Part shown: piece after piece, positions 47,088 through 56,326 of the stretch
How positions within the stretch are numbered: position 1 is the stretch's first letter
Layout: each line of letters begins with the position of its first letter
From: Actinacidiphila oryziradicis
Lineage (GTDB): Bacteria > Actinomycetota > Actinomycetes > Streptomycetales > Streptomycetaceae
Direction of reading: 5' to 3'
Length of the DNA stretch: 64,000 nucleotides
Assembly: GCF_005047355.1 (NCBI RefSeq)
Contig: NZ_SUMC01000018.1
Coordinates: 62,001 to 126,000, forward strand
Made by a program: the position numbers and the translations under genes
Notes under the pieces: generated by a model
What the model saw: the letters and a program-made list of their open reading frames with translations, nothing else
The model's database searches: none
What the model was told of the DNA's origin: nothing

Positions 47088-49610
47088 ATGACGGTCGACG
47101 AGCTCTCGGAGCCGACAGGCTCACAACCAGGGGCGGGCGGCCGGACGACAACCGGCCTGACCGGCGCGGAGGTCGAAGCGCGGATCGCGCGCGGAGAGGT
47201 CAACGACGTCCCCGTACGCTCGTCGCGCTCGATGACCGAGATCGTCAAGGCCAATGTCTTCACCCGCTTCAACGCGATCATCGGCGTCCTCTTCCTCGTC
47301 ATCCTGGTTGTCGGCCCCATCCAGGACGGCTTCTTCGGCATTGTGATCGTCGCCAACACCGCGATCGGCATCGTCCAGGAGTGGCGGGCCAAGAAGACCC
47401 TCGACGGCCTCGCCGTCATCGGCGAGGCGAAGCCCACCGTCCGCCGCGACAGCACCGCTGTCCAGGTCTCCGTTTCCGCCATCGTCCTGGGCGACCTCAT
47501 CGAGCTGGGCCCCGGCGACAAGGTCGTCGTCGACGGCGAAGTGAGCGAGGCCGACTGCCTGGAGATCGACGAGTCCCTGCTTACCGGCGAGGCCGACCCC
47601 GTCCTCAAGCGCACCGGCGACCCGGTCAGGTCCGGCAGCTTCGTGGTCGCCGGCGGCGGCGCCTTCATCGCCACCAAGGTCGGCCGGGAGGCCTACGCCG
47701 CGCAACTCGCCGAAGAGGCCTCCCGCTTCACCCTCATCCACTCCGAACTGCGCTCCGGCATCAGCCAGATCCTGAAGTACGTCACCTGGATGATGATCCC
47801 GAGCGCGATCGGCCTGGTCGTCAGCCAGCTCATCGTCGAGAGGCACAACTGGCAGGAAGCCGTCCGCCGCATGATCGGCGGCATCGTGCCGATGGTCCCC
47901 GAAGGCCTGGTGCTCCTCACCTCCGTCGCCTTCGCGATCGGTGTGATCCGGCTCGGCCGCAAGCAGGTCCTCGTCCAGGAGCTCCCCGCCATCGAAGGGC
48001 TCGCCCGGATCGACGTCGTCTGCCTCGACAAGACCGGCACCCTCACCGAGGGCGGCATGGACGTCACCGAGCTGCGCCTCCTGGGCGCCGCCGACGAGCA
48101 CCGCACGAGGCAGGTGCTGGGCGCCCTCGGCGCCGCCGACCCCCGCCCCAATGCCAGCCTCCAGGCCGTCGCCGACGCCTACCCCGTCCCGATCCCCGAA
48201 TGGCACCGCACCGATTCCCTCCCCTTCTCCTCCGCCCGTAAATACAGCGGCGCCGCCTTCAAGCAGCCCGACGGCGAAAGCAGTACGTGGCTGCTCGGCG
48301 CCCCCGATGTCCTCCTCCGGTCAGGAAATCCCGGGAACCCCGGTCATCCGGCCGACCCCGCCACCGGCCCGGTCCTCGCCGACATCGACCACCTCAACGC
48401 CCAGGGCTCGCGCGTCCTGCTCCTGGCCCGCACCACCAAGAGCCTCGACGACCCGGACCCCGCCGCCCCCGCGTCTCTCACCCCGGCGGCCCTCGTCGTC
48501 CTCGATCAGCGGCTCCGCGCCGACGCCGCCGAGACCCTCCGCTACTTCGGCGAACAGGGTGTCCAGGCCAAGGTCATCTCCGGCGACAACGCTGTCTCCG
48601 TCGGCGCCGTCGCCGCCAAGCTCGGCCTCCCCGGCGCCGAACGCACCACCGACGCCCGGGACCTCCCCACCGATCGCCCCGCCATGGCCGCCGCCCTCGA
48701 CGCCGGCACCGTCTTCGGCCGCGTAACCCCGCAGCAGAAGCGCGACATGGTCGGCGCCCTCCAGTCCGGCGGCCACAACGTCGCGATGACCGGCGACGGC
48801 GTCAACGACGTCCTCGCCCTCAAGGACGCCGACATCGGCGTCTCCATGGGCTCGGGCTCCGAAGCCACCCGGGCGGTGGCCCAGATCGTGCTCCTGGACA
48901 ACAGCTTCGCCACCCTGCCCTCGGTCGTGGCGGAGGGGCGGAGGGTGATCGGCAACATCACCCGCGTCGCCACGCTCTTCCTCACCAAGACCGTCTACTC
49001 CGTGCTCCTCGCGATCCTGGTCGCCCTCTGGCAGGTCCCCTACCCCTTCCTCCCCCGCCACCTCACCCTGCTGTCCACCCTCACCATCGGCATCCCCGGC
49101 TTCTTCCTCGCCCTCGCCCCCAACAAGGAGCGGGCCAGGCCCCACTTCGTACGGCGCGTCATGCGGTACTCACTGCCGGCGGGCATCATCGCGGGGGCCG
49201 CGACCTTCATCACGTATCTCATCGCCCGCCACCACTACACCGGCGCGGGAGCGCTCGACGCCGAGACCAGCGCGGCGACGCTCACGCTCTTCCTGATCTC
49301 CATGTGGGTCCTGGCCATCGTCGCCCGCCCCTACACCTGGGGGCGCGTCACTCTCGTCCTGGCCATGGGCGCGGGCTTCGTCGTCGTCCTCGTCACGCCT
49401 TCGCTGCAGCGCTATTTCGCCCTCAGACTCGTCGGCACCGAGGCTCCCTGGGCAGCGGTCGGTGTCGCGGTGGTCGCCTCGGCGGTCCTGGAGGTGGTCT
49501 GGCGCCGGGCCGGCGCCGGAGACGGGCCGGCCACCACGGGGGAAACGGACGCCGGGCCGCCCACGAGGGACGACCCGGCGCCGGGTGACGCGGTACGGCG
49601 TGAACTGTGA
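47088..49610 (+). CDS. Cation-translocating P-type ATPase (CtpE-like)
   Basis: 840 residues. The actuator motif ESLLTGEADP (TGE at 166-168), the M4 motif VPEGLVLL (271-274), the phosphorylation site CLDKTGTLTEGG (Asp314) and the hinge MTGDGVNDVLALKDADIGVSMGSGSEATRAV-type segment (MTGDGVNDVLALKDAD) are intact. About ten membrane helices, six of them after the hinge. There is no CPC or heavy-metal-binding domain, so it is not a Cu/Zn pump. The PEGL type matches mycobacterial CtpE, a Ca2+ uptake ATPase, which suggests calcium transport. Monocistronic, likely leaderless. Confidence 0.94.
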   Translation: MTVDELSEPTGSQPGAGGRTTTGLTGAEVEARIARGEVNDVPVRSSRSMTEIVKANVFTRFNAIIGVLFLVILVVGPIQDGFFGIVIVANTAIGIVQEWRAKKTLDGLAVIGEAKPTVRRDSTAVQVSVSAIVLGDLIELGPGDKVVVDGEVSEADCLEIDESLLTGEADPVLKRTGDPVRSGSFVVAGGGAFIATKVGREAYAAQLAEEASRFTLIHSELRSGISQILKYVTWMMIPSAIGLVVSQLIVERHNWQEAVRRMIGGIVPMVPEGLVLLTSVAFAIGVIRLGRKQVLVQELPAIEGLARIDVVCLDKTGTLTEGGMDVTELRLLGAADEHRTRQVLGALGAADPRPNASLQAVADAYPVPIPEWHRTDSLPFSSARKYSGAAFKQPDGESSTWLLGAPDVLLRSGNPGNPGHPADPATGPVLADIDHLNAQGSRVLLLARTTKSLDDPDPAAPASLTPAALVVLDQRLRADAAETLRYFGEQGVQAKVISGDNAVSVGAVAAKLGLPGAERTTDARDLPTDRPAMAAALDAGTVFGRVTPQQKRDMVGALQSGGHNVAMTGDGVNDVLALKDADIGVSMGSGSEATRAVAQIVLLDNSFATLPSVVAEGRRVIGNITRVATLFLTKTVYSVLLAILVALWQVPYPFLPRHLTLLSTLTIGIPGFFLALAPNKERARPHFVRRVMRYSLPAGIIAGAATFITYLIARHHYTGAGALDAETSAATLTLFLISMWVLAIVARPYTWGRVTLVLAMGAGFVVVLVTPSLQRYFALRLVGTEAPWAAVGVAVVASAVLEVVWRRAGAGDGPATTGETDAGPPTRDDPAPGDAVRREL

Positions 49611-49698
49611 GCCGTGAGTCAGGGCGCCGGCGGTGCCGGACTTCACCGTCTTGACGGTGGTGTAGGCGGTGGCGCCCTTCTTATGGAACTGCAGCTTG
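49611..49698 (-). pseudogene. Remnant of a secreted Ig-like repeat protein
   Basis: On the minus strand this gap reads LIDKLQFHKKGATAYTTVKT followed by VKSGTAGAL. That is the strand pattern of the LQF(R)xKG-TTVKTVK repeat found in large secreted Streptomyces proteins. No start codon, signal peptide or C-terminal part exists; the flanks are the P-type ATPase end and the sacsin-like gene end. It is best read as a fragment left by deletion of a larger gene. Confidence 0.5.
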
Positions 49699-52600
49699 TC
49701 AATCAAACCAGCGGTCCCGCGCCAGCTCCTCCGTACGCGTCGGGTCCTCCAGGAGCGCGGCCACCTCGAAGCGGCGCTGCCACTGCCCGGCGGCCCAGGC
49801 CAGGCCGGCCGCGACGCCCTCCAGGGTGGCGGCGTGCAGGGTGCCGTCCACCCAGCGCCAGTCGAGTTCGATGCGTTCCTCGGTGCCGTCGGCACCATCG
49901 GCAACGAGTAGCTGCTCGTGCTCGATGTACGTCAGCGGGGCGCCCGGAAGCAGCTCGCGGACCGCGTCCGGGACGGGGTGCGGCTCGCCGTCGGAGACGA
50001 CGGGGACGTCGTAGGCCTCGGAGAGACGGCGGACCTGGAGGAGCTCGGCGAGGTCGGCGGCGCGGTGCGGGGGTACGGGGAGCAGCGGCCGGCCGGCGGT
50101 GAGGGGGAGGAGGTCGGGGGCGTCGGCGATGAGGGCGTCGGAGGCGTCGACGACGAGGACCCGGCGACCGTCGGCGACGGCGCGGAGTTCGTCCGGGAGG
50201 GTGACCTGGTCGGGGTCGAGCTCGGCCAGGGCGGCGTAGAGCCGGTGGAGTTGGGCCGGGGTGACGGGGAGGGAGGGGTCGGCGAGGCGGCCGAGGAGTT
50301 CGGCGGCGCCGCCGGGCTCGCCCAGCAGCGCGTCCACGGAGGTCCGAACCCCGAGGGCGCGCAGCACCTGGTCGTCGGCGGCGCCTGCCTCGGCGTCCTC
50401 GTACAGCCCGGCGAGGAGCGGGTCGCCGCCGGCGGCGCGGAGGCCGACGGGCCGGCGGCCGTCCAGGACCGGGTGGTCTCGCAGCCACCAGGCGGTGTAC
50501 GGGCGGACCGACTCGGTGGTGCCGTCGGGCAGCAGGACCCGCAGCGTGGAGGTGATCGCGTCCCGGAGCGGCGGCTGGGAGAGCATGGCGAGAGCCTGCG
50601 GCCAGGCGTCGTCATCGACCAGGTCCAGGTCCCGCACCGCGATGATCTCGGTGGCGACCGGCGGCACATCGGTCTCCGGGAGCTGGTCGAGGACGTCTTC
50701 GCACCACACGTCCACGGCGTCCAGCAGGCCGGCGTCGTCCGGCTCGGCGAAGTCGCTCTCGCGTGGCTCCAGCTCGTCCGGGTCGAGGACCACGTCCGCC
50801 GCCCGTACGAGGGCGAAGGTGGCCAGCACACCGCAGGCGGTGAGCGGCTGCTCGCCCCACCGCGTGGCGAACTCGGCGTCCACGGAGGCCAGCTCGCCCT
50901 CCCGGATCACCTGTGCGAAGGCGCTGCCGGGCAGCACCAGTTCGCCGGCCGGCGCGGGTTCGCCCTCGTCGTCGGGGAGGGCGAGGGCGCCGAGCCAGGG
51001 CTCGTCGCCGGGGGCCAGATTCGCCTCCCGTACGAGACCGAGCACGACTTCGGCGAGCTCCTCCGGGTCGAGGGCGCTCTCGTCCCCGTCGACCATGTCC
51101 CAGGCCTCGTCGGCGTCCAGGGACTGCGCGACGGCCGCCCGGACCTGCGGGGTCGTCAGTACGGCGCGCGGGGTGGCGGGGGTCGCCCCCAGCTTCTCCA
51201 GCAGCGGGTGGGCGGCGTCCGGGTGGGCGACCTTCAGGCCGAGGCGGGCCAGCTCGGCGAGGTCGGCGCCGCCGCCGCTGAGCGGGAGCAGCACCTGGCG
51301 CGGGCCGATGGTGGTCCGGCCGTCGGCGAGCGGCACCGGCAGGCCGGTCAGCCGGTCGGGGTCGCTGCCGGCGAGGGCGTCGTACAGCCGCCGCCACCAT
51401 CCCGCGGGGCGTTCGGCCCCGGCCAGCCGGTCGATGGCCTCGCCGAGCGGAAGGCGGGCCACGCCCAGGGTGCGCAGCTCGGGGCGCCGCTCCAGCCCGG
51501 CGGGCAGCAGGTTGGGCAGCACTTCGGCCAGTACGTCGACGGTGGCGGCGTTGGCCGCTTCCAGCACCTCGGCCTCGATGGGCCGCAGGGCCGCGCCGGA
51601 GCCGCCTGTGGTGCTCGCTTCGGTGTCCATGACGGCCAGGTCGGAGTCCAGGTCCGCCGCGCCCTGGCCGCCGTCCGCCTGCGGCACCGCCCGGGGCAGG
51701 AACGCCGTACGCGGCAGTCCCGCCAGCACCTGCCGCCGCAGCTCCGCGTCCAGCACGCCCTGGCCCAGCGGGCCCGGCACCAGGTCGACGATGCCCGGGC
51801 CGACCGGCTGCCAGTCGCGCAGCAGCGTGACGTAGGCCTCGGCGGCCCGCGCCACCAGGAAGTCCGTCAGCGGGCCCGGGGCCGCGTGCCGGCGTGCCGG
51901 GTCCAGCGGGAACGACGCGATGAGCAGCGCCGGCAGCCCCAGCGGCTCGTCCGTAGGCGTCGGGGCGTGGACCACCGGTGCCGTACCGGGCCGGTCCGGG
52001 GCGCCGTCGCCGCCCACCGGGACGGCCCAGGTCACGGACCAGAACGGGCGCAGCCGCTCCTCGACCGGGCGGTCGGCGAGCAGCTCCGCCCCGAGCGGCC
52101 CGTTCGCGCTCTCCACCCGCCACCGGGTGGCGCCGTTCGCGGTGTCCTCCACCACGACGGTGCCGTCTTCCTGACGGCGCGTCAGGGTCCGTACCCCGTC
52201 CGGCGTGTCGATCACGATCTCGGCCAGCCCCGGCAACGCCAGCAGCAGCGCGTCGTCAACGGCCGCGAGCAGCCGCCCGGCCAGGTCCTCGGCGGCGCCA
52301 TCGCGCAACGGCAGTACCACGACGGTGTCGTACCCGTCCGGAGCGGTGCCCTCGGCGGGTAGCGGCAGGCGCAGCAGCGGTACGTGGCCGTCGCGCCGGC
52401 GCAGCTCGTCCGCGAGGCTCTCATTGCCGGTCGCCGCCTCGTACGCCAGGTCGCGGGCCTCCGCGAGGGACCAGCGCACGCCCCCGTGCCGGCCTACGAC
52501 GGCGGGCTCGTCACTCACGGCCAGCACGGCCGAGAAGCCGACACCGAAGCGGCCGACGGCCTGGGTGGCCTCCTCGCGTTTCGCGCTGGCGCGCAGCGTC

Positions 52601-52914
52601 GCCAGGGACTCGACGCCCGCGGCGTCGAGCGGGGCGCCGGTGTTCGCGGCGGCGAGGAGGCCCGGCTGGAGGTTCAGGCGCAGACGGCCCGGCACCTTGG
52701 CACGGATCGCCGCGTCCGCGGCGTTCTGGGCGAGCTCCACGACGAGGCGGTCGCGGTAACCGCCGAGTGCCAGGTCCTCTTCCGCGTTCGCGTCCTCCCG
52801 GAAGCGGGCGGGCGACGCCGCCCATGCGTCCAGCACGCCTCGGCGCAGCCTTGCGGTCCCGAACGGGTCGGCTCCACCGTCCGGCTGCGGCCGTACCATC
52901 GCAGTGCCGCTCAC
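49699..52914 (-). CDS. Sacsin N-terminal ATP-binding-like (Hsp90-type GHKL) large protein
   Basis: 1071 residues. The GTG at 52914 has GGGAG 8 nt upstream. The N-terminal ~50-260 is a GHKL ATPase of Hsp90/sacsin type: VVELAQNAADAAIRAK (N-box, Asn64) and AVGRFGVGFSAVLAVSDEPAVV (glycine loop). The remaining ~800 residues are Leu/Asp/Glu/Pro-rich with repeated LPLADGRT- and LADPSLP-like pieces and no known domain. In eukaryotic sacsin such modules are chaperone-like. The bacterial role is unknown, and no DNA-binding or nuclease part is seen. The DUF3027 gene follows upstream on the same strand. Confidence 0.88.
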   Translation of the reverse strand: MSGTAMVRPQPDGGADPFGTARLRRGVLDAWAASPARFREDANAEEDLALGGYRDRLVVELAQNAADAAIRAKVPGRLRLNLQPGLLAAANTGAPLDAAGVESLATLRASAKREEATQAVGRFGVGFSAVLAVSDEPAVVGRHGGVRWSLAEARDLAYEAATGNESLADELRRRDGHVPLLRLPLPAEGTAPDGYDTVVVLPLRDGAAEDLAGRLLAAVDDALLLALPGLAEIVIDTPDGVRTLTRRQEDGTVVVEDTANGATRWRVESANGPLGAELLADRPVEERLRPFWSVTWAVPVGGDGAPDRPGTAPVVHAPTPTDEPLGLPALLIASFPLDPARRHAAPGPLTDFLVARAAEAYVTLLRDWQPVGPGIVDLVPGPLGQGVLDAELRRQVLAGLPRTAFLPRAVPQADGGQGAADLDSDLAVMDTEASTTGGSGAALRPIEAEVLEAANAATVDVLAEVLPNLLPAGLERRPELRTLGVARLPLGEAIDRLAGAERPAGWWRRLYDALAGSDPDRLTGLPVPLADGRTTIGPRQVLLPLSGGGADLAELARLGLKVAHPDAAHPLLEKLGATPATPRAVLTTPQVRAAVAQSLDADEAWDMVDGDESALDPEELAEVVLGLVREANLAPGDEPWLGALALPDDEGEPAPAGELVLPGSAFAQVIREGELASVDAEFATRWGEQPLTACGVLATFALVRAADVVLDPDELEPRESDFAEPDDAGLLDAVDVWCEDVLDQLPETDVPPVATEIIAVRDLDLVDDDAWPQALAMLSQPPLRDAITSTLRVLLPDGTTESVRPYTAWWLRDHPVLDGRRPVGLRAAGGDPLLAGLYEDAEAGAADDQVLRALGVRTSVDALLGEPGGAAELLGRLADPSLPVTPAQLHRLYAALAELDPDQVTLPDELRAVADGRRVLVVDASDALIADAPDLLPLTAGRPLLPVPPHRAADLAELLQVRRLSEAYDVPVVSDGEPHPVPDAVRELLPGAPLTYIEHEQLLVADGADGTEERIELDWRWVDGTLHAATLEGVAAGLAWAAGQWQRRFEVAALLEDPTRTEELARDRWFD

Positions 52915-53275
52915 GTCGTCTTCTCCCTCGCCTTGCGAACCCATGCGCGGCGCACGTTACCGGGTTGCGCTGCGCTGGGCCGGACGGCGGTCCCGGCTAC
53001 GGCCCGCTGGCCCCAGCCCGCTGCCCGCCGCCCGCGCCTTCGGCGCCCCGCATCGCGCCGGGCCCCACCCCATTGTCGACCGCGAGCCGGTGCCAGGTGC
53101 CCGGTGGCCAGTGCCCGCAGCCCGGTGACCGGTGCCCGCACCTTCCGCGCCCCGCGCTGGCGCAGGAATGCCCGGCCAGGGCAAAGCGCCGCCGCCGCGT
53201 ACTTGCGGGCCAGCCGGGCGCAGCCCCGTGACAGGGGGCGGGCGGGCGGGAAAACATCCCACCGCCCGCCGGGAG
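52915..53275. other. 361-bp gap with GGTGCCCG-type short repeats
   Basis: No gene supported; open frames are shadows without codon bias or RBS. Around 53085-53140 there are imperfect direct repeats built on GGTGCCCG / GGTGACCGGTGCCCGCA. The promoter of the sacsin-like gene should lie near 52950, and the terminator of the DUF3027 gene is at 53241. Confidence 0.5.
53241..53270 (-). terminator. Terminator hairpin of the DUF3027 gene
   Basis: GGCGGGCGG (53241-53249) pairs with CCGCCCGCC (53262-53270) around a 12-nt loop. It lies 6 bp after the minus-strand stop at 53276. Confidence 0.75.
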
Positions 53276-54160
53276 TCAGGAGTGGCCGAGCTCTTCGGCG
53301 GGGGTGGACTCCTCCACGGACGCGTGCCGGTCCGGGTGGAGCGGCAGTGCTTCCACCGCTGTCTCGTCCAGCACGGGCGGCGGCGGTCGCAAAGGCTTGG
53401 GCATGACGGCGGCCTCGGAGTGGCCGCCGCAGCCGTAGGCGAGGGAGACGACGCGGCCGTCGGCGGGAGAGAACTCGTTGGCGCAGACACCGAAGGCCTG
53501 GCGCAGGGAGCCGGCCATCGGCACCAGGAAAGCGCACGTCACGCAATTGGCGGGAGCGGCCTGGGCCATGGGCGTCTTGGGGCCGTAGTCCTCCTCCCAA
53601 CGGTCGGCGGCGACGTGCAGGCCGTAGCGGGACAGGACGCGGGGGCGCCCCATGCCGATTTCCTCGGCGACGGCGCCGATAGTGCCGACTGCGGGGGGTG
53701 TTGCGGGGGGCACCTCGATCTCGTCGGCGTCGAGGAGATCGGAGAGGGGATCACTGACGGGGTAGTCGGAGTCGCCGATCCAGCCGGGTTCGAGACGGAG
53801 ATCCTCGGCCTCGGTGGGCAGCAGATCGCCGGGCCCCATGTCACCCGGACGGAGTCGTTCGCTCCAGGGAACCCACTCGGGGGCGAGCACGGAATCGTCG
53901 CCGGGCAGGAGCACGGTCTCGTCGAGGGTGATGGATTTGGCCCGCGACGCGCGGGTCAGGGTGACGGCCCAGTGCCACCCCCGGTAGGCGGGCTGCCTGC
54001 AGTCGAACAGGTGAGTAACGACACGGTCGCCCTCCGCGACCACCCCCAGGTGTTCTCCGACCACATCGGGCCCAAAGGCCCCTTCCACCGCCGAAAGAGC
54101 CACTTCAACCGCCTCGGCGCACAGGCGGTCTGGGGTACGGCTTCGCATCGCAGCACTCAC
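53276..54160 (-). CDS. DUF3027 domain protein
   Basis: 294 residues. The GTG at 54160 has AGGAGAG upstream (12-nt spacer). Conserved features are AYRGWHWAVTLTRASRAKSITLDETVLLPG, WVPWSERLRPGDMGPGDLLP and a C-terminal cysteine set (NCVTCAFLVPM, FGVCANEFS, AYGCGGHSE) that could bind zinc. This family is actinobacterial and usually beside a sacsin-like ATPase gene, as here (from memory). Function unknown. A palindrome AGAATCGATTCT lies just upstream of the start. Confidence 0.87.
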   Translation of the reverse strand: MSAAMRSRTPDRLCAEAVEVALSAVEGAFGPDVVGEHLGVVAEGDRVVTHLFDCRQPAYRGWHWAVTLTRASRAKSITLDETVLLPGDDSVLAPEWVPWSERLRPGDMGPGDLLPTEAEDLRLEPGWIGDSDYPVSDPLSDLLDADEIEVPPATPPAVGTIGAVAEEIGMGRPRVLSRYGLHVAADRWEEDYGPKTPMAQAAPANCVTCAFLVPMAGSLRQAFGVCANEFSPADGRVVSLAYGCGGHSEAAVMPKPLRPPPPVLDETAVEALPLHPDRHASVEESTPAEELGHS

Positions 54161-54353
54161 AAGAATCGATTCTCTCCTACGCCGACTCACGCGTACGCCG
54201 GCCGGAGGGCGGGCACCGGCAGCGGAGCGGACCTGCGGACCGCGTCGACGCAACCGGCCGTCCCGGACGTCCTCGGGCGTACCTGTTGGCTTCTATTCTG
54301 CGGGATCACAAGCCACCCGCGCGCACCACGCTTGTTAAGGAAAGGGTACAGAA

Positions 54354-55763
54354 GTGCTCCCTTGGGGCAGTATGGCCTGCGTGGCACGTGCTGTGACCTC
54401 CGGACCCGGGCCGATTCGCAAGGCAGGCCTTGCTGTCGGGCGCGCCGTACAGGGCGCCGGATCCGCGCTGCGCCGCCGGATCCGCCGGTCGACACACGCG
54501 GGTGGCGCGGGCGAGTCGGGGCTGGCGAAACTGATCGAACTACACGCCGTGAATTCGGCGGGCGACATGATGATCACGATCGCGCTCGCCAGCACGGTGT
54601 TCTTCTCCGTCCCGACGGGCGAGGCACGCGGACGGGTCGCACTGTACCTCCTGGTGACCATGGCGCCGTTCGCGCTGCTCGCCCCGGTCGTCGGTCCACT
54701 GCTGGACCGGGTGCCGCACGGCCGCCGCGCGGCCATGGCGATCTCGATGCTTGGCAGGGCCATGCTGGCGTGGATGATGGCCGACATCGTCTCGGGCGCG
54801 GGCCTGGAGCTGTATCCGGCCGCGCTCGGCGTGCTGGTCGCGTCCAAGGCGTACGGGGTGGTGCGCAGCGCTGTCGTGCCGCGGCTGCTGCCGGGCCGTA
54901 CGACGCTGGTCAAGGCGAATTCCCGGGTGACGCTGGCGGGGCTGCTGGCCACGGCCGTCGCGGCGCCGGTCGGCGGGATGCTGCACCTGATCGGGCCGCG
55001 GTGGCCGCTGTACGGGGCGTTCGTGATCTTCGTCGGCGGTACGGTGCTGTCCTTCTCCCTCCCGCACAAGGTCGACTCGGGGAAGGGGGAGGCGCCGGCG
55101 CAGCTCACCTCCGGCGAGCGCGTCCACCTGGGCCACTACAAAGAGCAGCAGCAGCGCGCGCCGAGGCCGGGGCGGCAGATCGTCGACCCGTCCGTGCTCC
55201 ACGCCCTCCAGGCGAACGCGTCACTGCGGGCGTTGTCCGGCTTCCTCACCCTCTTCCTGGCGTTCCTGCTCCGCGAGCACCCGGTCGGCGGCCTGAGCGC
55301 CGCCTTCTCCCTCGGCGTCGTCGCCGTCTCGGCCGGCGCCGGCAACGCCTTCGGCACCGCGCTGGGCTCCTGGTTGAAGGCGCGCGGTCCCGAGCGGATC
55401 ATCGCGACCGCGCTAATGTGCGCGCTGGCCACGGCCTGCCTCGCGGCCGTCTGGTACAGCGCGGTCACCATCGCCGCCGTCGCGGCGGTCGCCGGCATCG
55501 CCCAGGCCCTCAGCAAGCTCTCGCTGGACGCGATGATCCAGCGCGAGGTCCCCGAGATAAGCCGCACCTCGGCCTTCGCCCGCTCCGAGACCGCGCTCCA
55601 GCTCGCCTGGGTCATCGGCGGCGCGATCGGCATCCTCCTGCCCCTCAACGGCACGGTGGGCATGTCGGTGGCCGCGAGCCTGGTGGCGCTGGGCTTCGCC
55701 GTCTCCGTACGGGGGCTGCTGGGCACCCGGCGCACGATGTCGTCGGTCACCGGACGGGCTTGA
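54354..55763 (+). CDS. MFS transporter with a basic N-terminal extension
   Basis: 469 residues. The GTG at 54354 has AAGGAAAGGG 7 nt upstream. A basic ~55-residue N-terminus (RKAGLAVGRAV, RRRIRRSTHAGG) precedes 12 helices beginning LIELHAVNSAGDMMITIALASTVFFSV. A central cytoplasmic loop contains HYKEQQQRAPRPGRQ. NSAGDMM and GPLLDRVPHGRRAAM are typical of a conserved actinobacterial MFS clade of unknown substrate. It is divergent from the DUF3027 gene and followed by DUF2771 and mqnBD genes. Confidence 0.88.
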   Translation: MLPWGSMACVARAVTSGPGPIRKAGLAVGRAVQGAGSALRRRIRRSTHAGGAGESGLAKLIELHAVNSAGDMMITIALASTVFFSVPTGEARGRVALYLLVTMAPFALLAPVVGPLLDRVPHGRRAAMAISMLGRAMLAWMMADIVSGAGLELYPAALGVLVASKAYGVVRSAVVPRLLPGRTTLVKANSRVTLAGLLATAVAAPVGGMLHLIGPRWPLYGAFVIFVGGTVLSFSLPHKVDSGKGEAPAQLTSGERVHLGHYKEQQQRAPRPGRQIVDPSVLHALQANASLRALSGFLTLFLAFLLREHPVGGLSAAFSLGVVAVSAGAGNAFGTALGSWLKARGPERIIATALMCALATACLAAVWYSAVTIAAVAAVAGIAQALSKLSLDAMIQREVPEISRTSAFARSETALQLAWVIGGAIGILLPLNGTVGMSVAASLVALGFAVSVRGLLGTRRTMSSVTGRA

Positions 55764-55834
55764 AAGGCCTGGCCGGGACGGTGGCGAACACGCGGCGTGG
55801 CACACCCCCGCGCAACCGCGTCACCACCGCCCGG

Positions 55835-55840
55835 TAGCCT
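55835..55840 (+). promoter_or_regulatory. -10 element TAGCCT of the DUF2771 gene (leaderless)
   Basis: The hexamer ends 6 nt before the ATG at 55847, with no RBS. Confidence 0.5.
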
Positions 55841-55846
55841 CACCAC

Positions 55847-56323
55847 ATGAGCATTCGCCGCCGTGCCGCCGCCCTCGGTGCCGTGTCCCTCGGGCTGGTC
55901 GCCCTCGCAGCTTGCGACAAGCCGACCCCGCTGGCGACCGTCACCGTCGGCCAGAAGACCGTGACCACCGAGGCCACGAAGAATTGCTATCCGGACAACA
56001 ACAAGACACTGTCGACCGCTGCCTTCACCGCCTGTCTCAATGCCGCGCCCACGAAGAGCATCACCGTCCACGCGGGTGACAAGGTCCGGATCGGTGTCGA
56101 CCCGAAGATCTCGGACAAGGGCTGGCTGGTGGCGGCGGGCGTGTCGCAGAAGACCGACCTGCTGAAGAACAAGACGTACTGGTCGCTCGACGGTGACAGC
56201 CTGTTCGTCGACTCCACGACCGGGACGACGGCGAAGTCCGTTGTCCTGAACATCGTCGAGAGCGACGGCGGCAAGTCCTACCTCGGCGTCTGGAAGTTCA
56301 AGCTCGTCAAGTCCCCGGACTAG
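55847..56323 (+). CDS. DUF2771 family lipoprotein
   Basis: 158 residues. A signal peptide with basic start (MSIRRRAAALG), hydrophobic core and lipobox LVALAAC (Cys at ~23) is clear. The mature part has two further cysteines (KNCYPDN, FTACLNA) that may pair, and beta-rich sequence ending SYLGVWKFKLVKSPD. It would be an outer-face lipoprotein of unknown function. mqnB begins 3 bp after its stop, so all three genes may form one operon. Confidence 0.87.
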   Translation: MSIRRRAAALGAVSLGLVALAACDKPTPLATVTVGQKTVTTEATKNCYPDNNKTLSTAAFTACLNAAPTKSITVHAGDKVRIGVDPKISDKGWLVAAGVSQKTDLLKNKTYWSLDGDSLFVDSTTGTTAKSVVLNIVESDGGKSYLGVWKFKLVKSPD

Positions 56324-56326
56324 GCG

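Noticed and set aside
52957..53490. Overlapping open frames in the gap before DUF3027
   Set aside because: All are repeat-driven Gly/Arg/Pro-rich frames without starts or RBS. A terminator lies within them.
49699..54160. A phage-defence island built on the GHKL ATPase
   Set aside because: No nuclease, methylase, reverse transcriptase, toxin or mobile gene nearby. The neighbours are conserved housekeeping genes.
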